A DNA stretch of 64,000 nt, from assembly GCA_003640385.1 (NCBI GenBank), contig RCAB01000277.1, positions 20,518 through 84,517 of the forward strand. Reading direction: 5' to 3'. Position numbers and translations under genes: made by a program. Numbering within the stretch: the first letter of the stretch is position 1; each line of letters opens with the position of its first letter. Under the pieces are notes generated by a model. The model was not told where the DNA came from, searched no databases, and worked only from the letters and a program-made list of their open reading frames with translations. Origin of the DNA: Setaria digitata. Its lineage: Eukaryota; Nematoda; Chromadorea; Rhabditida; Setariidae. Below, piece after piece: positions 1-12,000 of this stretch.

Positions 1-2495
1 CATAATTAATATTAATGATACTGGCAGATATTGCAGTAAATCAAACCACTCCATTATTTGGGATGGTAAAAATATTCTATAATTAATTTAATAATGTTGT
101 TGTATTACCAAAAGGAAAATTTCATTTTTTCTTCAGAGCAAAATTTCATTCAAAATCTAATCTTTAAACTGATAAAACCTTATTCAGATGGAGAAATAAG
201 GAATTCACAAACTTTACAATAATATTTTTATTTTTTAGAATTTTCATACTTTAAAAAAAAAAAAAAAAAAAAAAGTGGTCGGAGTGACAAATTTGTTCAA
301 TTCATTTCTATTTTTTAATTATTTTAGTTTCACTCATAAACTTTTAAGTTTCGAAGCTCATACAATAAAATGATTATAGTGAATTTCAGGATTAAGAATT
401 TCAAATTTCTTTTTTGCATGATTGATAAAACTTTATATTAACATAACCTTCTTGCATAAAATGAACATTTGCCTCAATCTTTCAGAACACAAAGTTTATA
501 CAAAAAAAATTACGAACTTCAGGGAAAATTACAAACCTTTTCAGTGATAAATTTCCTTTAACAAACTTATCAGTGCACCTTTTTAGGAAAATTTTGATTT
601 CAAAAACAATTTTATTTACATAGACTTATTGTTGCTTAATCGTTTTCTTAAGCAATCTTCATTTACCTTCTTTTTTTACAGAATTCTTATTGGAAAGTCT
701 GAAAAGGGTAATATTTTCAGAAGAAGACTGACTACACTTTATACTGATTAAAATTCTTATAGCATTTGGCATCACTGATGGTATATAACGCATTGAATAA
801 TGCAACAGTCTTAGCCTTTGTTTCCAAAATTAATAGCTTCAAATCAATTATTCTTAAATAGAGCAATATTTAATTCCTTAATTAGAGAACGAAATAAAAG
901 AAAATGTTGGAAAGGAAACACGAAGCTATATCAATAGCTTTGGCCACTGAAATTTAGTAGATTCCAATCAGTGATAACGGCCACATCCACTGTTGCACAC
1001 AAGTATCCAGAATTTAGTTCCGATCGATTGGAAAGCTCAGATGTCAGCTGTACAGCCGGGAAGCTTTGCACCGCAAAAGCTGTTTTTCGAGGATTTATGT
1101 TATCGAAGAGATAAACAAGCCTATCTCATTGTTGTCCTTTCTTATCACCATTTTTTACGGTCACGATAGTAATAATCACCGTTGATTGCTACCATAATCC
1201 TCACTATTGCAATCATCGTCATCACCAGTCATCAATTTCCATCACTTCCACCTATCACTATCATCTCGACCATAACAGTATCTCACCACATCTTACTTTA
1301 AGAACTTCTAAAACACCAGGAATAAAAAATAGAAATCTCACCATGCTGAGGATGTTACCCTCAACTCAACTACTAATAGGGATTTGACGGATGAGCTAAG
1401 TGGATCAAAGAAAGTTCTTTTATTCTAGTCATCTCAAGTTCCACTTTTTCTCATTCTTTCTTCATTCGATTGCCAGGAAACAACTGCGTCTGCATCCGCA
1501 CTTTATTTTTGACAAGAATTGAATTTAAATCACATAAACTAGAATAAATCTCACTATACAATATGGTACCCTAGCAATTTAAGACGACAAACAATCATAT
1601 TTACAGCTTTTTCCATCTTTCATTGGGTTAATTACCATCATCGGTGAAAAACAACAGAAAATCAAGTGGCTAGAATGATCACTTATTTCACAAACATTAA
1701 AAGAGCTGATTTCGCTGATAAGTTGAAGCTTGCAAAAATTCAGTGAAAAAAAAAAAAACAAATGACTTGAATCATGGGCAAATTACGAACTTCAACTTCA
1801 AGTCTTAATATAAAGTTATAATAGAAAATATGAATCATATTTCAAGGTGGGATATGATAAATCAAAATAAGGACGAATTTTTAAACAAAAATACATTCAC
1901 CCGCACAAAAGAAGGCACAAAAAATCAAAAATTTTGAAGGAAGGAGAATCAACTAGGAAGTAAATTATTTCATTTTCCTTATTGTAATGGCAGCTTAAAG
2001 GTAATGATTTCCACCAGAGGTTAATTCTTTTTACTTCAAACACATCTGTAAATTTGCTGAGGAATTAAGATCTTGAAGCATTCAAACAAGGTCGATTAGC
2101 CATTTTGTAAATTTTATTGCTGAATTACCGGTGAATTCGAACCACTTTTCAAAAATTCATTCTCGAAACGGTCTAGGTCTGTGTTCAAAAACGACGTTTT
2201 CCCTCTGAAATATCAAAGGTTTCACAGTGTTCTTATAACTGAATTCAAATTATATCATCAGAAGTACGATAGAACGAAACGAATAATTCCTTTGGAGGGC
2301 AACAACATCAGAAAAAAAAATATTCGAAAAGTAATACCGATTTTTAAAACTTCAAACAATCACTAACAATAAAATGAAGAAACCAATTTATATATTGTAA
2401 TTTGTCTAAAATTCCTCGGACAACTACTTTATTTTTTATCATTGCTCGCAATTAAATTGAAACGAAAACACTAACAAAAGGCTAAAGTAAAAGGC
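1..2495. other. gene-free flank downstream of the mitofusin gene
   Basis: I recognise no coding exon in this stretch. It holds an A run near 253-274, an imperfect ATC/CAC-rich stretch at about 1145-1290 and ordinary AT-rich sequence. TTTATT at 2428-2433 reads AATAAA on the minus strand, about 65 nt past the mitofusin stop, and is a plausible polyadenylation signal for that gene. Confidence 0.6.
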
Positions 2496-5400
2496 TTACT
2501 TTATTGTATTAAGTCCCTTAGTAACATGATCGATTTTCCCAATTTCTTTCCTTATATTATCAAGTTCTGTCTTCATTTCCTGATGCACACCACCCACTGT
2601 ACTTTTTAAACCTCCAAGCACTTGTTGCATTTCCCTTCAAAACATAATTTATTGCATGGTGATCAGTTGACAAAATACAAATGGACAGACTGCTACCTCA
2701 AAGGCAAATAATTTGCTCCTTTAAGGGATCGCTAATAAACTAAAATATAGAAGGACTGATAGATGCTAATAAACTAAAACAAGTAGTTCAATTAAATAAT
2801 ACAGAATTAAAACAACAGCACTTCATGCTCAGTGTGTGTTAGTCTGTCTCCTTGCCTAGTTTCTGTTCTCCAGTGACGCCGTATGAGAATAACATCTATC
2901 AGTCCCTCTATCCCAATCTGAACACCAGCGAAACATAGCATAACAAACTTCCCATCACTTTGAAATGAAAGAGAGAACTTCAACGCTACATACTTCAGTT
3001 TAACTGTAGTTTGAATCTATTTTGTTGGGGTAACGTTATTTTAACTGAATTCAGGCGATAACTAACCTTAAAACTTGTGTTTCACAATGCGATGTATGTG
3101 TTGCTGCAACATTACGCATCCTTGCACTTAGATGATGACGAAACTGGTCTTTCAAATGCTGTTCTTTTGCGCCAGAATTCCAACGCCAATACTCCAAAGC
3201 ATACAAGCCACCATAAAGCCCCACTCCAGCAGCAATAAAACGCCAACTAACCGTCTTGGAAACCTAAAATGAGAAAATTTTCAAAATGTCATCAAACCCA
3301 AACTTTATGATATTTATGAGTCCAAATGATATTTAAACAATAATCACTGCTGCAATGTTAATTACGTTATTGTTATTGCAATGATTTGTTAAAATGAAGT
3401 CTTGCACAGAGGTCGAGCTAACAGCAGTTACTACTTCATTCAGTTCCATTACCTTAGTCAAAGAACAAGAACAACAGCAAATAAATTAAAATGAAAAACT
3501 AAATTTCCAAAATATGCAAGAAGTAATCTTATTAAATCAAAATAATTTTATCAAAAAAGATTAGAGAACTAACTATTCCGCCAATAATGAGAAGACCAAG
3601 TCCACCATTAGCAACATAACCAATTGAAGAAAGTAGAAATTGAGCCATTACGGCATTTTCATGTGAATCAGCAGCTCCTATTATCTGCATATCTTCCTGA
3701 CAATTTTGTAGTGCAGGTCCTTCACCAACTTCTATATTCGTTTGTTTTTTGTAGTTTTTCTAAAACAGAACAGCTCCACATCCAGACACACATTTCCTTA
3801 ATAAAAGATCCTCCCTATTTTATAATCCACTAACTTCCAACGAAGTTTACAAGATTTGCGCAATTTCAAAGCAAGTTAATAATAAAACAAAACTTGCCTG
3901 AAAATAAGGAATTTTTCGTGATCGAAATATTTCTGGATAATCTGAGATATTGTGCAATCACAACAAACAAAGTTCATGTTCATTTGACAACTAACCAGTT
4001 CAACAGAAAACCTTTCTCGATATATCATTAACATTTATATGAAACCACTTCCAAAATGTTTCATGCTATGGCTAAGTTTATTACTCCGATAAGTTAGCAT
4101 AAATCCCAGAACTCAAAACACTCACGAAAACATCAAGTAAAGGTTGACTCCCCACAGCAGTTACAGGTTTTCCTAATCGATAAGCATTGATCCGTCTAAT
4201 TATCGCTGTAACACCGAATGAGAACCGGAATTCTAAGTCCTCCCGGAAATCTTCCATCAGTGATGGACAATTGATGCAGATCGAAAAATTAAACGGAGGT
4301 CGATATCGCCAAACCTGGAAACCAGAAATTATATCCAGCATAAATAATAAACATAACGTAATAAAAGATAATTTTTTCCAATTGCTATTTTTGTTCCAGA
4401 AATTCAGTGAAAAAATGACGAGTAGATATTCGATATTCAGAGATCCAAATCAACTGACAATCAAAATACGATTCTTGTTTTGAGGAGCTCATGTTATTAG
4501 CCCACTAAAAATTACTTGAAAGTTAATACCTGTTCTAGCTTCTTAGTATAAGGTTCAGCGAGTATCTGATTAACATGCACTGAAATGAAATAACTCAAAA
4601 ATATTCCTTCCAGAACCGAAACTTTCACTTCAAGTTGTATAGCACCAACAAACTTATCGGTTGTTTGGGAATCATGCTCCATATCAAATACATAAAAACT
4701 GAGATATGAAATAATTAAATCCAGTCTAATGGATCAAATCATATAATCCTAAAAAATATCAATAATGTAATATATTTATGAAATATTATCGAAAACGTAC
4801 GATACATTGCATTTTCTAAATTCCAAATACGTTGCATGAGACCTCTTGTGCAACGAGCCTCCAAATCTTCCGTCACTACTTTATCGACAAAATCAGCCAA
4901 ATTCTGCAATGGAAATGAGACAATCGAAAGCTAATAATAAGTATTCAAATTTCGTAATTGATGTTGTGAAACTGCCAATTAATACTAACTTTTTTATAAT
5001 CTCTAATAGAAACAGGTTCATCGATAAATTTCTCATCGAATCTGTCAATGATTGACTCCAGCTTTTGCATTTCTTCGTAGAAATCCGCCGAAACTTTTAA
5101 ATGCACCTGAAAAGAATGACACAAGTATGATTTGCTGTTCGCTCGTATAGAATGCTTAGATAGAGAGGTTATAATTAATTATAATGATAATACTGAGCTT
5201 ATAATTTCAAAAATTAGGATAAATATACCTCATTTCTCAGTCTTTGTGATTCAACAACTGCAAATCGTTCGAATTCTTTCCAGTTGTTTAAGCATTCCTT
5301 AAATACTGCTTCTTTCCCTACATAATCCGCTTGTAACTCAACTCTGAAACTCTGCTGTAAAAGAATAGTAATTCTCAGGAGGACAAAGGACAAAACTTGC

Positions 5401-8338
5401 TATTAAATGTAAAAAATATCGATGGGCAGTAATAAAATGTGTACTGCAACTACCAAATGCGCGTATTTCCTCTACCACTAAAGAGAATTGAAATCTCACG
5501 TTCGCTGTTATTATTCATTATGATAGTAGAAATTATTCATTATGATAGTAGAAACAGCGGAACTGTCAATAATCAAAAGAAATGGATATGCACAAGGAGT
5601 TATCTTCTGGTAATAAACAATCAGTTTTTTTACATATTGAAAAAATTTGCAATTTAATCCAAAATAAAATTTGCGGATTTTTTTTATAGTTATCTAAACT
5701 TACTTTCTGCTGAGAGTACTGCTTTGTACAACATCGAGATTATTTCTCATTGCTCCCACAATTTCGCGAGCTCTCCGTTCATGAGCTTCAAATTTGGTGC
5801 TAATTGCTGATTTTGAAATGAGTCTCTGAAATCATAAAAAGAATTACCTTTCATAATGAGACTCAACGTACTATTTCACACTTTTATTAAATTTCTCGTG
5901 TTTTCTTTTTATGGCAACATTTTTTTCATACCATCAAATCCATTCATTCCTACCTCAAACTGGGCTTCGAAATTGCAGAACTCCATAGATCGATACTGAT
6001 GTCCTTCAACTTGATAAGCTGAAATTACAAATTATCTTTGAAGTCTCTTTTTGCGACCTTTCAACGAAAATCAATTGTAGAAAAGTTAGCACTAGTTCTA
6101 AACACGACTATTATAGAAATAAGAATAGGGGAGAACTACTAGAAGTTTCGTAACACCGTTGTGAGAAGTATAATAGCTTTTTAAATATAAAGGAAACAAA
6201 ACCTTACCATGTCGTATTAAACCTTGTTCTTTCAATCGTACATCCAGCATTTCACGTGCTGATATGAAAAATATGCGATTTGCGGCTTCTGATTCACTGC
6301 ATACTCTAAGTTCGTTCACAAGAAATTGCTTAAACCGTGTCATGTGTTGCTCTCGAATCTGAAACATGACGAAATAAATATACGAACATGAAGAAGGAGA
6401 ATACACATAAAAAAAAGAAAAAAACTCAGTGAATTTTTACAAGGTAACTCCACAAAGGAGGGTGAAGGTTAAAACAATTTATTTGAATATTCTGAAAAAC
6501 TAAAGTCTCATCAAGAACTGAAATTTGAAAAAAAAAAAAATTCTCTAGTGAGCACAACACCAACTCAACTTTTCAACCTGTTGCATATTTTCCACTTCGG
6601 CTGCACTTGCATCCCAGCGATTGTTAAGGATGAAGATATTCGGCCTACTCAGCTTTGCACTCACTCGGTGGAAAAAACTTTTTTCAGCCTGCGTAAGAGT
6701 CGACTCAGCATTACAAACCAACACGAAAACATCTGCATCCATACAATGCTTGTCAATCCAACTATCAAATTCCGGTGACAAATCCACACCAGGACTGAAG
6801 AATTTCATGATCATCTTGATAGTTCTATAATCTAGTTTTTTCTCTTTTCTACTACCGTAGAAATTGCAACCAACTAAACAGAACTTCTGAATTATGTAAA
6901 CTCGAAGTTCCATAAGATCAGAGAGGAAATACAAATCTAATTAGAGCGAATTAGCAGGTTTTAAAACATGATTAATGGGAACCCGAAAAGCCAACCTGTC
7001 GACAATAACAACATCGTTTTGAAGTAAACGTGACGCCGATTTTGGATAAAAAACGCGTAAAAGCGAGTCCTGACCCATTGCGGTAAGTGAAACATTACTA
7101 TCACTCATTGCATGCCCCAATCTTTGCAACTGCTCAATATCTATGCGCTCCGATGAATCCTCGTTTAAAACAAATTTTTCATCATCTGGACTTCCCTCTA
7201 CCTAAAAGCGTGATTTTCTGATTATACTCTATTACAGGTTTAATCCTTTCATACAAATTTCGAACTTTCAGTAGGAATAATATAGGTAAAATGATTAACC
7301 TGTAAGAAACAACAAGTCGTGTGTCCCATTCCCTGTGGCAATACCTTAGCATGCAGCATAGCATTAATTACCGAGCTTTTACCATTGCTAGTTCTGAAAA
7401 AAAGGCACCAATCTGTCATATATATAAGCTTTTAGGTGACAAATATTCCTTTAAAGTTAAAAAGAATTAGACATATGTTATCCAACGAAGTCAAACAAAA
7501 TTTACCTTCCGAAGAAAACAACTTTCATAGTATCGCGCATAAACATATCACGAATTGTTTTGATACTATCCTTGAAGCGTGCAACTTCCTGCATTTGTTC
7601 ATCTGGTATGCTGCCACTGTCACTTAGAATTTCTAAATTCAAAACATATGAAATCTTGGTTTCTCAGATTATTTTTCCTGAAAATGTGAAAAAACAAAAG
7701 TAGGAGAACAAGTAATGATGAAAAAGTGAAACTTAGGCTAAAGTATCAAAGCAAAATTCATTTTTTTTTATCAAAGCTGTGAGACAACTTAGAAGGAAAA
7801 CTGAATCGTTGATTTTGAATTTTTTTTAAGAAACTTCAGGCCTAATTTAAATGAGCAGTAGTGCTGCTTCACTGTAAGGACGGATGAAAAAAGAAAAAAA
7901 AGATAACACGATCCTTCAGGCTCTCATCATTGAAGCGGAAGAAGAGAAGATACGGTAAAACGGAAGTATACCGTTATAGAAAAGGGAAAGATCCGTAATA
8001 TAAGACTCCAATTCATTGTAAATATCACCAATACTAGCTTTGGCTTCTGTAAACCGTTTCAGTGGTTCGCCATTACTTCGTCGATAACTCATGCCTATAA
8101 CAATTCCTTTGTTTAGAAAGAAAAGAATCAAAAAGCATGCGGTTGAAGCATCTTTTAGATGTCTTCAAAGTTTATTGTTCGAAAATCTAAAAGCTGACCA
8201 ACCGCAAAGTCAAAAAGAAAAGAACTTTACTACTGCAGGAAAAACTCGAAGCAACATTCGAAAGGAAACAACATGCAACTTGCCTGACTTGGTATCTCGC
8301 GGCGTAATCTGATGATATGCTGCTAGAGAACCAGACAT
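2496..8338 (-). CDS. fzo-1: mitofusin, outer mitochondrial membrane fusion GTPase (17 exons)
   Basis: Dynamin-superfamily GTPase that tethers and fuses mitochondrial outer membranes. Exons on the minus strand: 8338-8284, 8094-7972, 7632-7506, 7393-7300, 7201-6996, 6794-6578, 6358-6208, 6018-5954, 5825-5704, 5343-5229, 5106-4990, 4903-4801, 4579-4530, 4314-4126, 3759-3574, 3263-3067, 2634-2496. All phases agree and give 751 residues, close to human MFN2 (757). Visible: P-loop GRTSNGKS at 101-108, VDSPG at 200-204, NNRWD in exon 6, heptad-rich regions, and a hydrophobic hairpin at about 622-665 ([11 protein letters not shown], then a second segment) where the protein is anchored. The C-terminal heptad repeat ends in NTIK-stop. 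Intron 1 has a GC donor. The second in-frame Met (exon 2) is an alternative start. The acceptor of exon 17 (TTGAAG) is weak. Confidence 0.97.
8095..8283 (-). other. GC-AG intron 1 of the mitofusin gene
   Basis: The donor reads AG|GCAAGT and the acceptor TATAG|GC. Only this GC donor joins exon 1 (55 nt, phase 1) to the GGC ATG AGT frame of exon 2. AG|GCAAGT is the known consensus for GC-AG introns. Confidence 0.75.
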
Positions 8339-8374
8339 GTTACGATCAACTAAACGTTGAATTCGCTATTAATT

Positions 8375-8378
8375 CCTG
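8375..8378 (-). promoter_or_regulatory. probable spliced-leader acceptor for the mitofusin mRNA
   Basis: The minus strand reads TTTCTTCAG|GAATT about 37 nt before the ATG at 8338. This matches the acceptor consensus used by the gene's own introns. It could be a trans-splice site or the end of a 5' UTR intron. Confidence 0.45.
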
Positions 8379-9041
8379 AAGAAATGTAACAAAATGAGTC
8401 GAGTAAAGAAGGCTTGAGAAAGAAAGTCATGAAGGAACGAGAATGTAGAATCCACGTGACGTGTAGAAGGAGAGATGCTAGGGAGAGAGACGCACGACAG
8501 CGTGAGAGACGCTGCCCAGCTCACGGAACACGTAAACACCAGCAACAAGCTCACTGAAAGTCCTTCACACCAAGCCAGTCTGGACTGTTCCGACTTGCGA
8601 TTGTTATTCGACTCCCAGCCTGTTGTTCTGGTTCTCTGGTGATAACGGGATGAGGGTGTCTCAGTGCTTTTGTTTTGCAGTGTTTCCTTAACTTTTTTAT
8701 CAGTCTTTATCATCTCTTTCTTCTGCGGCTCTGTCGATCTAAAGTTCTCTGTCATTGATAACTCAATAGCTGGAACGACCAACCAAGACATACTTTCCTT
8801 TATTTTCCTTTTATTTCCCACATATGACTTTCTTCTGCTCTTTCCCAATTTTTGATAAGGGATGACTATTGTGATAATTTCCCTTGATAACGTTTTTCTC
8901 TTTATTCGATAGCTATAAGGTAAGGTGTGATGTAGGTCTTCTTAGATTATTTGTTGTAAACTACAAAAGAAGTGAAAAGTTAAAGAAAGTCTTATCAATT
9001 ATGACAGCATTACCGTACTTGGAGAATATCATATGAATTTC

Positions 9042-9044
9042 AGT
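9042..9044 (+). promoter_or_regulatory. probable spliced-leader acceptor for the GCP mRNA
   Basis: GAATTTCAG|TTTCC lies about 33 nt before the ATG at 9076. The reading frame upstream of that ATG meets a TGA at 9034 with no earlier Met, so 9076 is the first possible start. Confidence 0.5.
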
Positions 9045-9075
9045 TTCCTGGTACTTGAATAACTTGAATAACTGG

Positions 9076-12000
9076 ATGAACGAGGAAGATTCAGACGCTG
9101 AGGTACCTCTTTATTCCCATTCTCCCTTCCTTTTTTTTCTGAAATTTATTCAACAGCTGGTGTTTGATTTATTAAGTGCAGGGACTAAGTGATGAGAATC
9201 TAAATTTTTATTTTTCTTTTTCCAGTTTTGATTATCAAGTATCGTGTAATTGTATGTAGAATTGGAATCGATCCAGTTTCCATTTCTTATCAGCGTATAA
9301 CGAACAATTCAAAAGAGTGTAAAAGAAGCAGTTAGCTTGTTATGGAACGTTGAATTTGTTATTTTATTGGTGTTAATTCGAATTTAGAATGCCAATGGAA
9401 TAACAGGGAAAGCGCTTGTGTGTCATCATACATCAGTGGTTGAAAGAGGGAGAGAAAAGTGGCGGATTGATGTTTCAAGTGAATCTAGCCGATTCACTAT
9501 TCCTCATGGTATACAGGCATTTCGGGTCACTGTCGAGGATAATATACTGATGAACAACACCAGGAACATCCTGAAAGTTCTCGAAAAAACGTCAGCATTT
9601 TTAAATTAGTTTGGCGATTCGTTAACATTTTTTTGAAAGTGATCGTTTTTGGAATTTTTTCCATTTGTATTACACGAGTTCATAGTACGCGTCTTTTGTT
9701 CCTCTCGGTTGTAACGTTTTCTAAATTTTCGCTGTATGAAGAAAAATGTTCGGTGCTCTTAATAAAAGCTTATAAAGTTTATAAAAAATTTAGATGCAAC
9801 GTTTTCCAAACTGCTGAAGTAAGGAATGACTGAAAATTATTAAATACGAGATTTTTTAGTCTTTATTTCAGACCCGGCACACACAAAGTTAAAATCACGG
9901 AACAAGAACTCATCAACCATCTTCTAAGGCAAAATTTCCGAATCATTTCTAACCATCACAACATATTAAATTTATATATTAGCCATCTATTCATTTGCTA
10001 CGACAAATTTTTGAATTCTTTTTTTTTGCTGTTATAGTTTTGTCCTTAAGCATGACGCAATGACAGAAGCTGTAATTGGGACAAAAAAGCAGATAAAAGT
10101 TTTTTTCAAGTCGAAATTCATGCTTTTAATTAACAAGAGTCGCATATTCAAGATTTACAGGTTAAATTGTAATTCACTACTTTTAATTTTATTTGGCTTT
10201 TCTTGCTTAAAAGTAACCAATATGGCCATTTCAGAATGCTGGACATTAATAGAAATTGTTCATTTTTGATACCGAAGCCCTGTGGTAGTTACGAATTAGA
10301 TGACAGTTACTGCCTCAGTGATGGCATTGTGGAGCAGACCGAGGTAATAATGTTCAGTATTTGATTTTTAAAATATTAGAATAAGTGATCTGTAATTTTT
10401 ATTATTTTTTTTCTTTTAGAGAAGGATTAATTTAAAATTTTCCTGCTAGAAATGAGCTTTAAAAATCAGAAATAAAGGAAACGGAAAGACTTTAAGCTTT
10501 CAGATTGGTACATACGTAGTGCCACTTCTGGAAGCACATGCTCAACTCATAGCCTTGATAGCTTTTAGTCAGAAGGATCACGTCCAGTCACAGGTCGAGC
10601 AAGTTCTTCAAGAATTCGTTTTGGACTTTCTGAGTAGGCATACTCGAGCTATTGGAGACCTTTACAGCAGTGATATGCTGAGTAGGTCTAGTACTTTTAT
10701 TTCTTTACTTTCGGATAAAGTTAAAATCTTTTAAACTAAACAAGTGACTTTTAGTTGAAATTACGTATTTCATTTGAAGAAGTCTTACCTAATATTTCAT
10801 TGCATTGTAGTTTTTCCGAAGTTTTTTTCGTATTTGTTGTGAAGAAAAATGCAGCTGGTATTAAATCATATGCCAAAAATCATTATTTAGCTTGTTTAAA
10901 TTCAGTGGTCTTGTAAATTTTCAGACTTGCGCACTCTTTTTCATTCAATTCGAGATGAGATTCTCGCACTTTCTGTTGTTTATAATAGTTTGTCAGTAAT
11001 CCTCACTGCTGATATTTGGAATTATCAAACTGTTGATTGCTTTCTGGATCGTTTTCTCGCCACAATCCTTTATACAGAATTACGACCTTATGTTGTGGTA
11101 TGATTTCTTCTACGTTTATTCCGTTAGAAAATTTTTAGGTGAAATATTTTTTTTTTTTTTTTTTTTTTCAGAAGGAAGTTGTTGGACGACTGCAGCATGC
11201 TCTCCTAGCAATTTTCGAACGATACTTTGATCGTTTATTCAGTACTGGTGAAATTGATCCCGTGCTTGAAAAGGAATTTATTTTCCAAAGGTTACATTTT
11301 CATCCATGACTCAGTACAGCTTTGCTTTTGTTTTTTGTCTTTCTTCGTAAACCGTAAAATGTAAAACTGGAATATTTTAATTTTGAATTTAAAGCCGTAA
11401 TAATGCGCGAAATTTTAGCGTGGAAGATAGCATGGTAGTTCAGGCAAGGCGTACTCGGTGCTCCTTTTGGTCTAAACTTTTAATCAAATATGTTGAAAAT
11501 GGTGCTTTGAATGCTCGTCGCTTGCGTACGGGTAACTGTGATTATGAGGCACCTAATAGTAAGCTTTAGTTAACTAAATTTCTCTTGATCGGTCTTTTTC
11601 TATTGTAAACATCCTTGAAATCTGTTAATTACATTTTACGATGATATAATTAAAAAGTCAAGATTCATACAGTTTCGGCTCTCCGACAAGCAGGAAAATT
11701 ACATTTTTCTCATTCTGTCATTTAGAATTAAAGTTTATTGCAGAATTTTCGGTTTACTTGAGGAAAGCTCTGCGAATGAAAGACGGTGGTTGTTCTTTTA
11801 TTACCGCACAAAAAATTACACATAGTATGGAATATGCGTGTGAGAGATGTGCAAAAAATAACTCTTCAATTCTTTTCCGCTCTGTTTTAGAAAATGATTC
11901 ATTGTCCCAAATTTTGAAACAGATAGAGGTTAGCATAGTTTACTTTTCAATCATGATAAGATCATTCTAGATTTTATTAGTAATGTTCACAGATTTACGA

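Larger units (their letters stand above)
8339..9075. promoter_or_regulatory. divergent intergenic region between mitofusin and the GCP gene
   Basis: About 740 bp separate the two outward-facing start codons, so it probably holds both promoters. It is less AT-rich around 8440-8640 than its surroundings. A long minus-strand open frame (8369-8848) crosses it and is treated under findings. No TATA-like motif was assigned. Confidence 0.5.
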
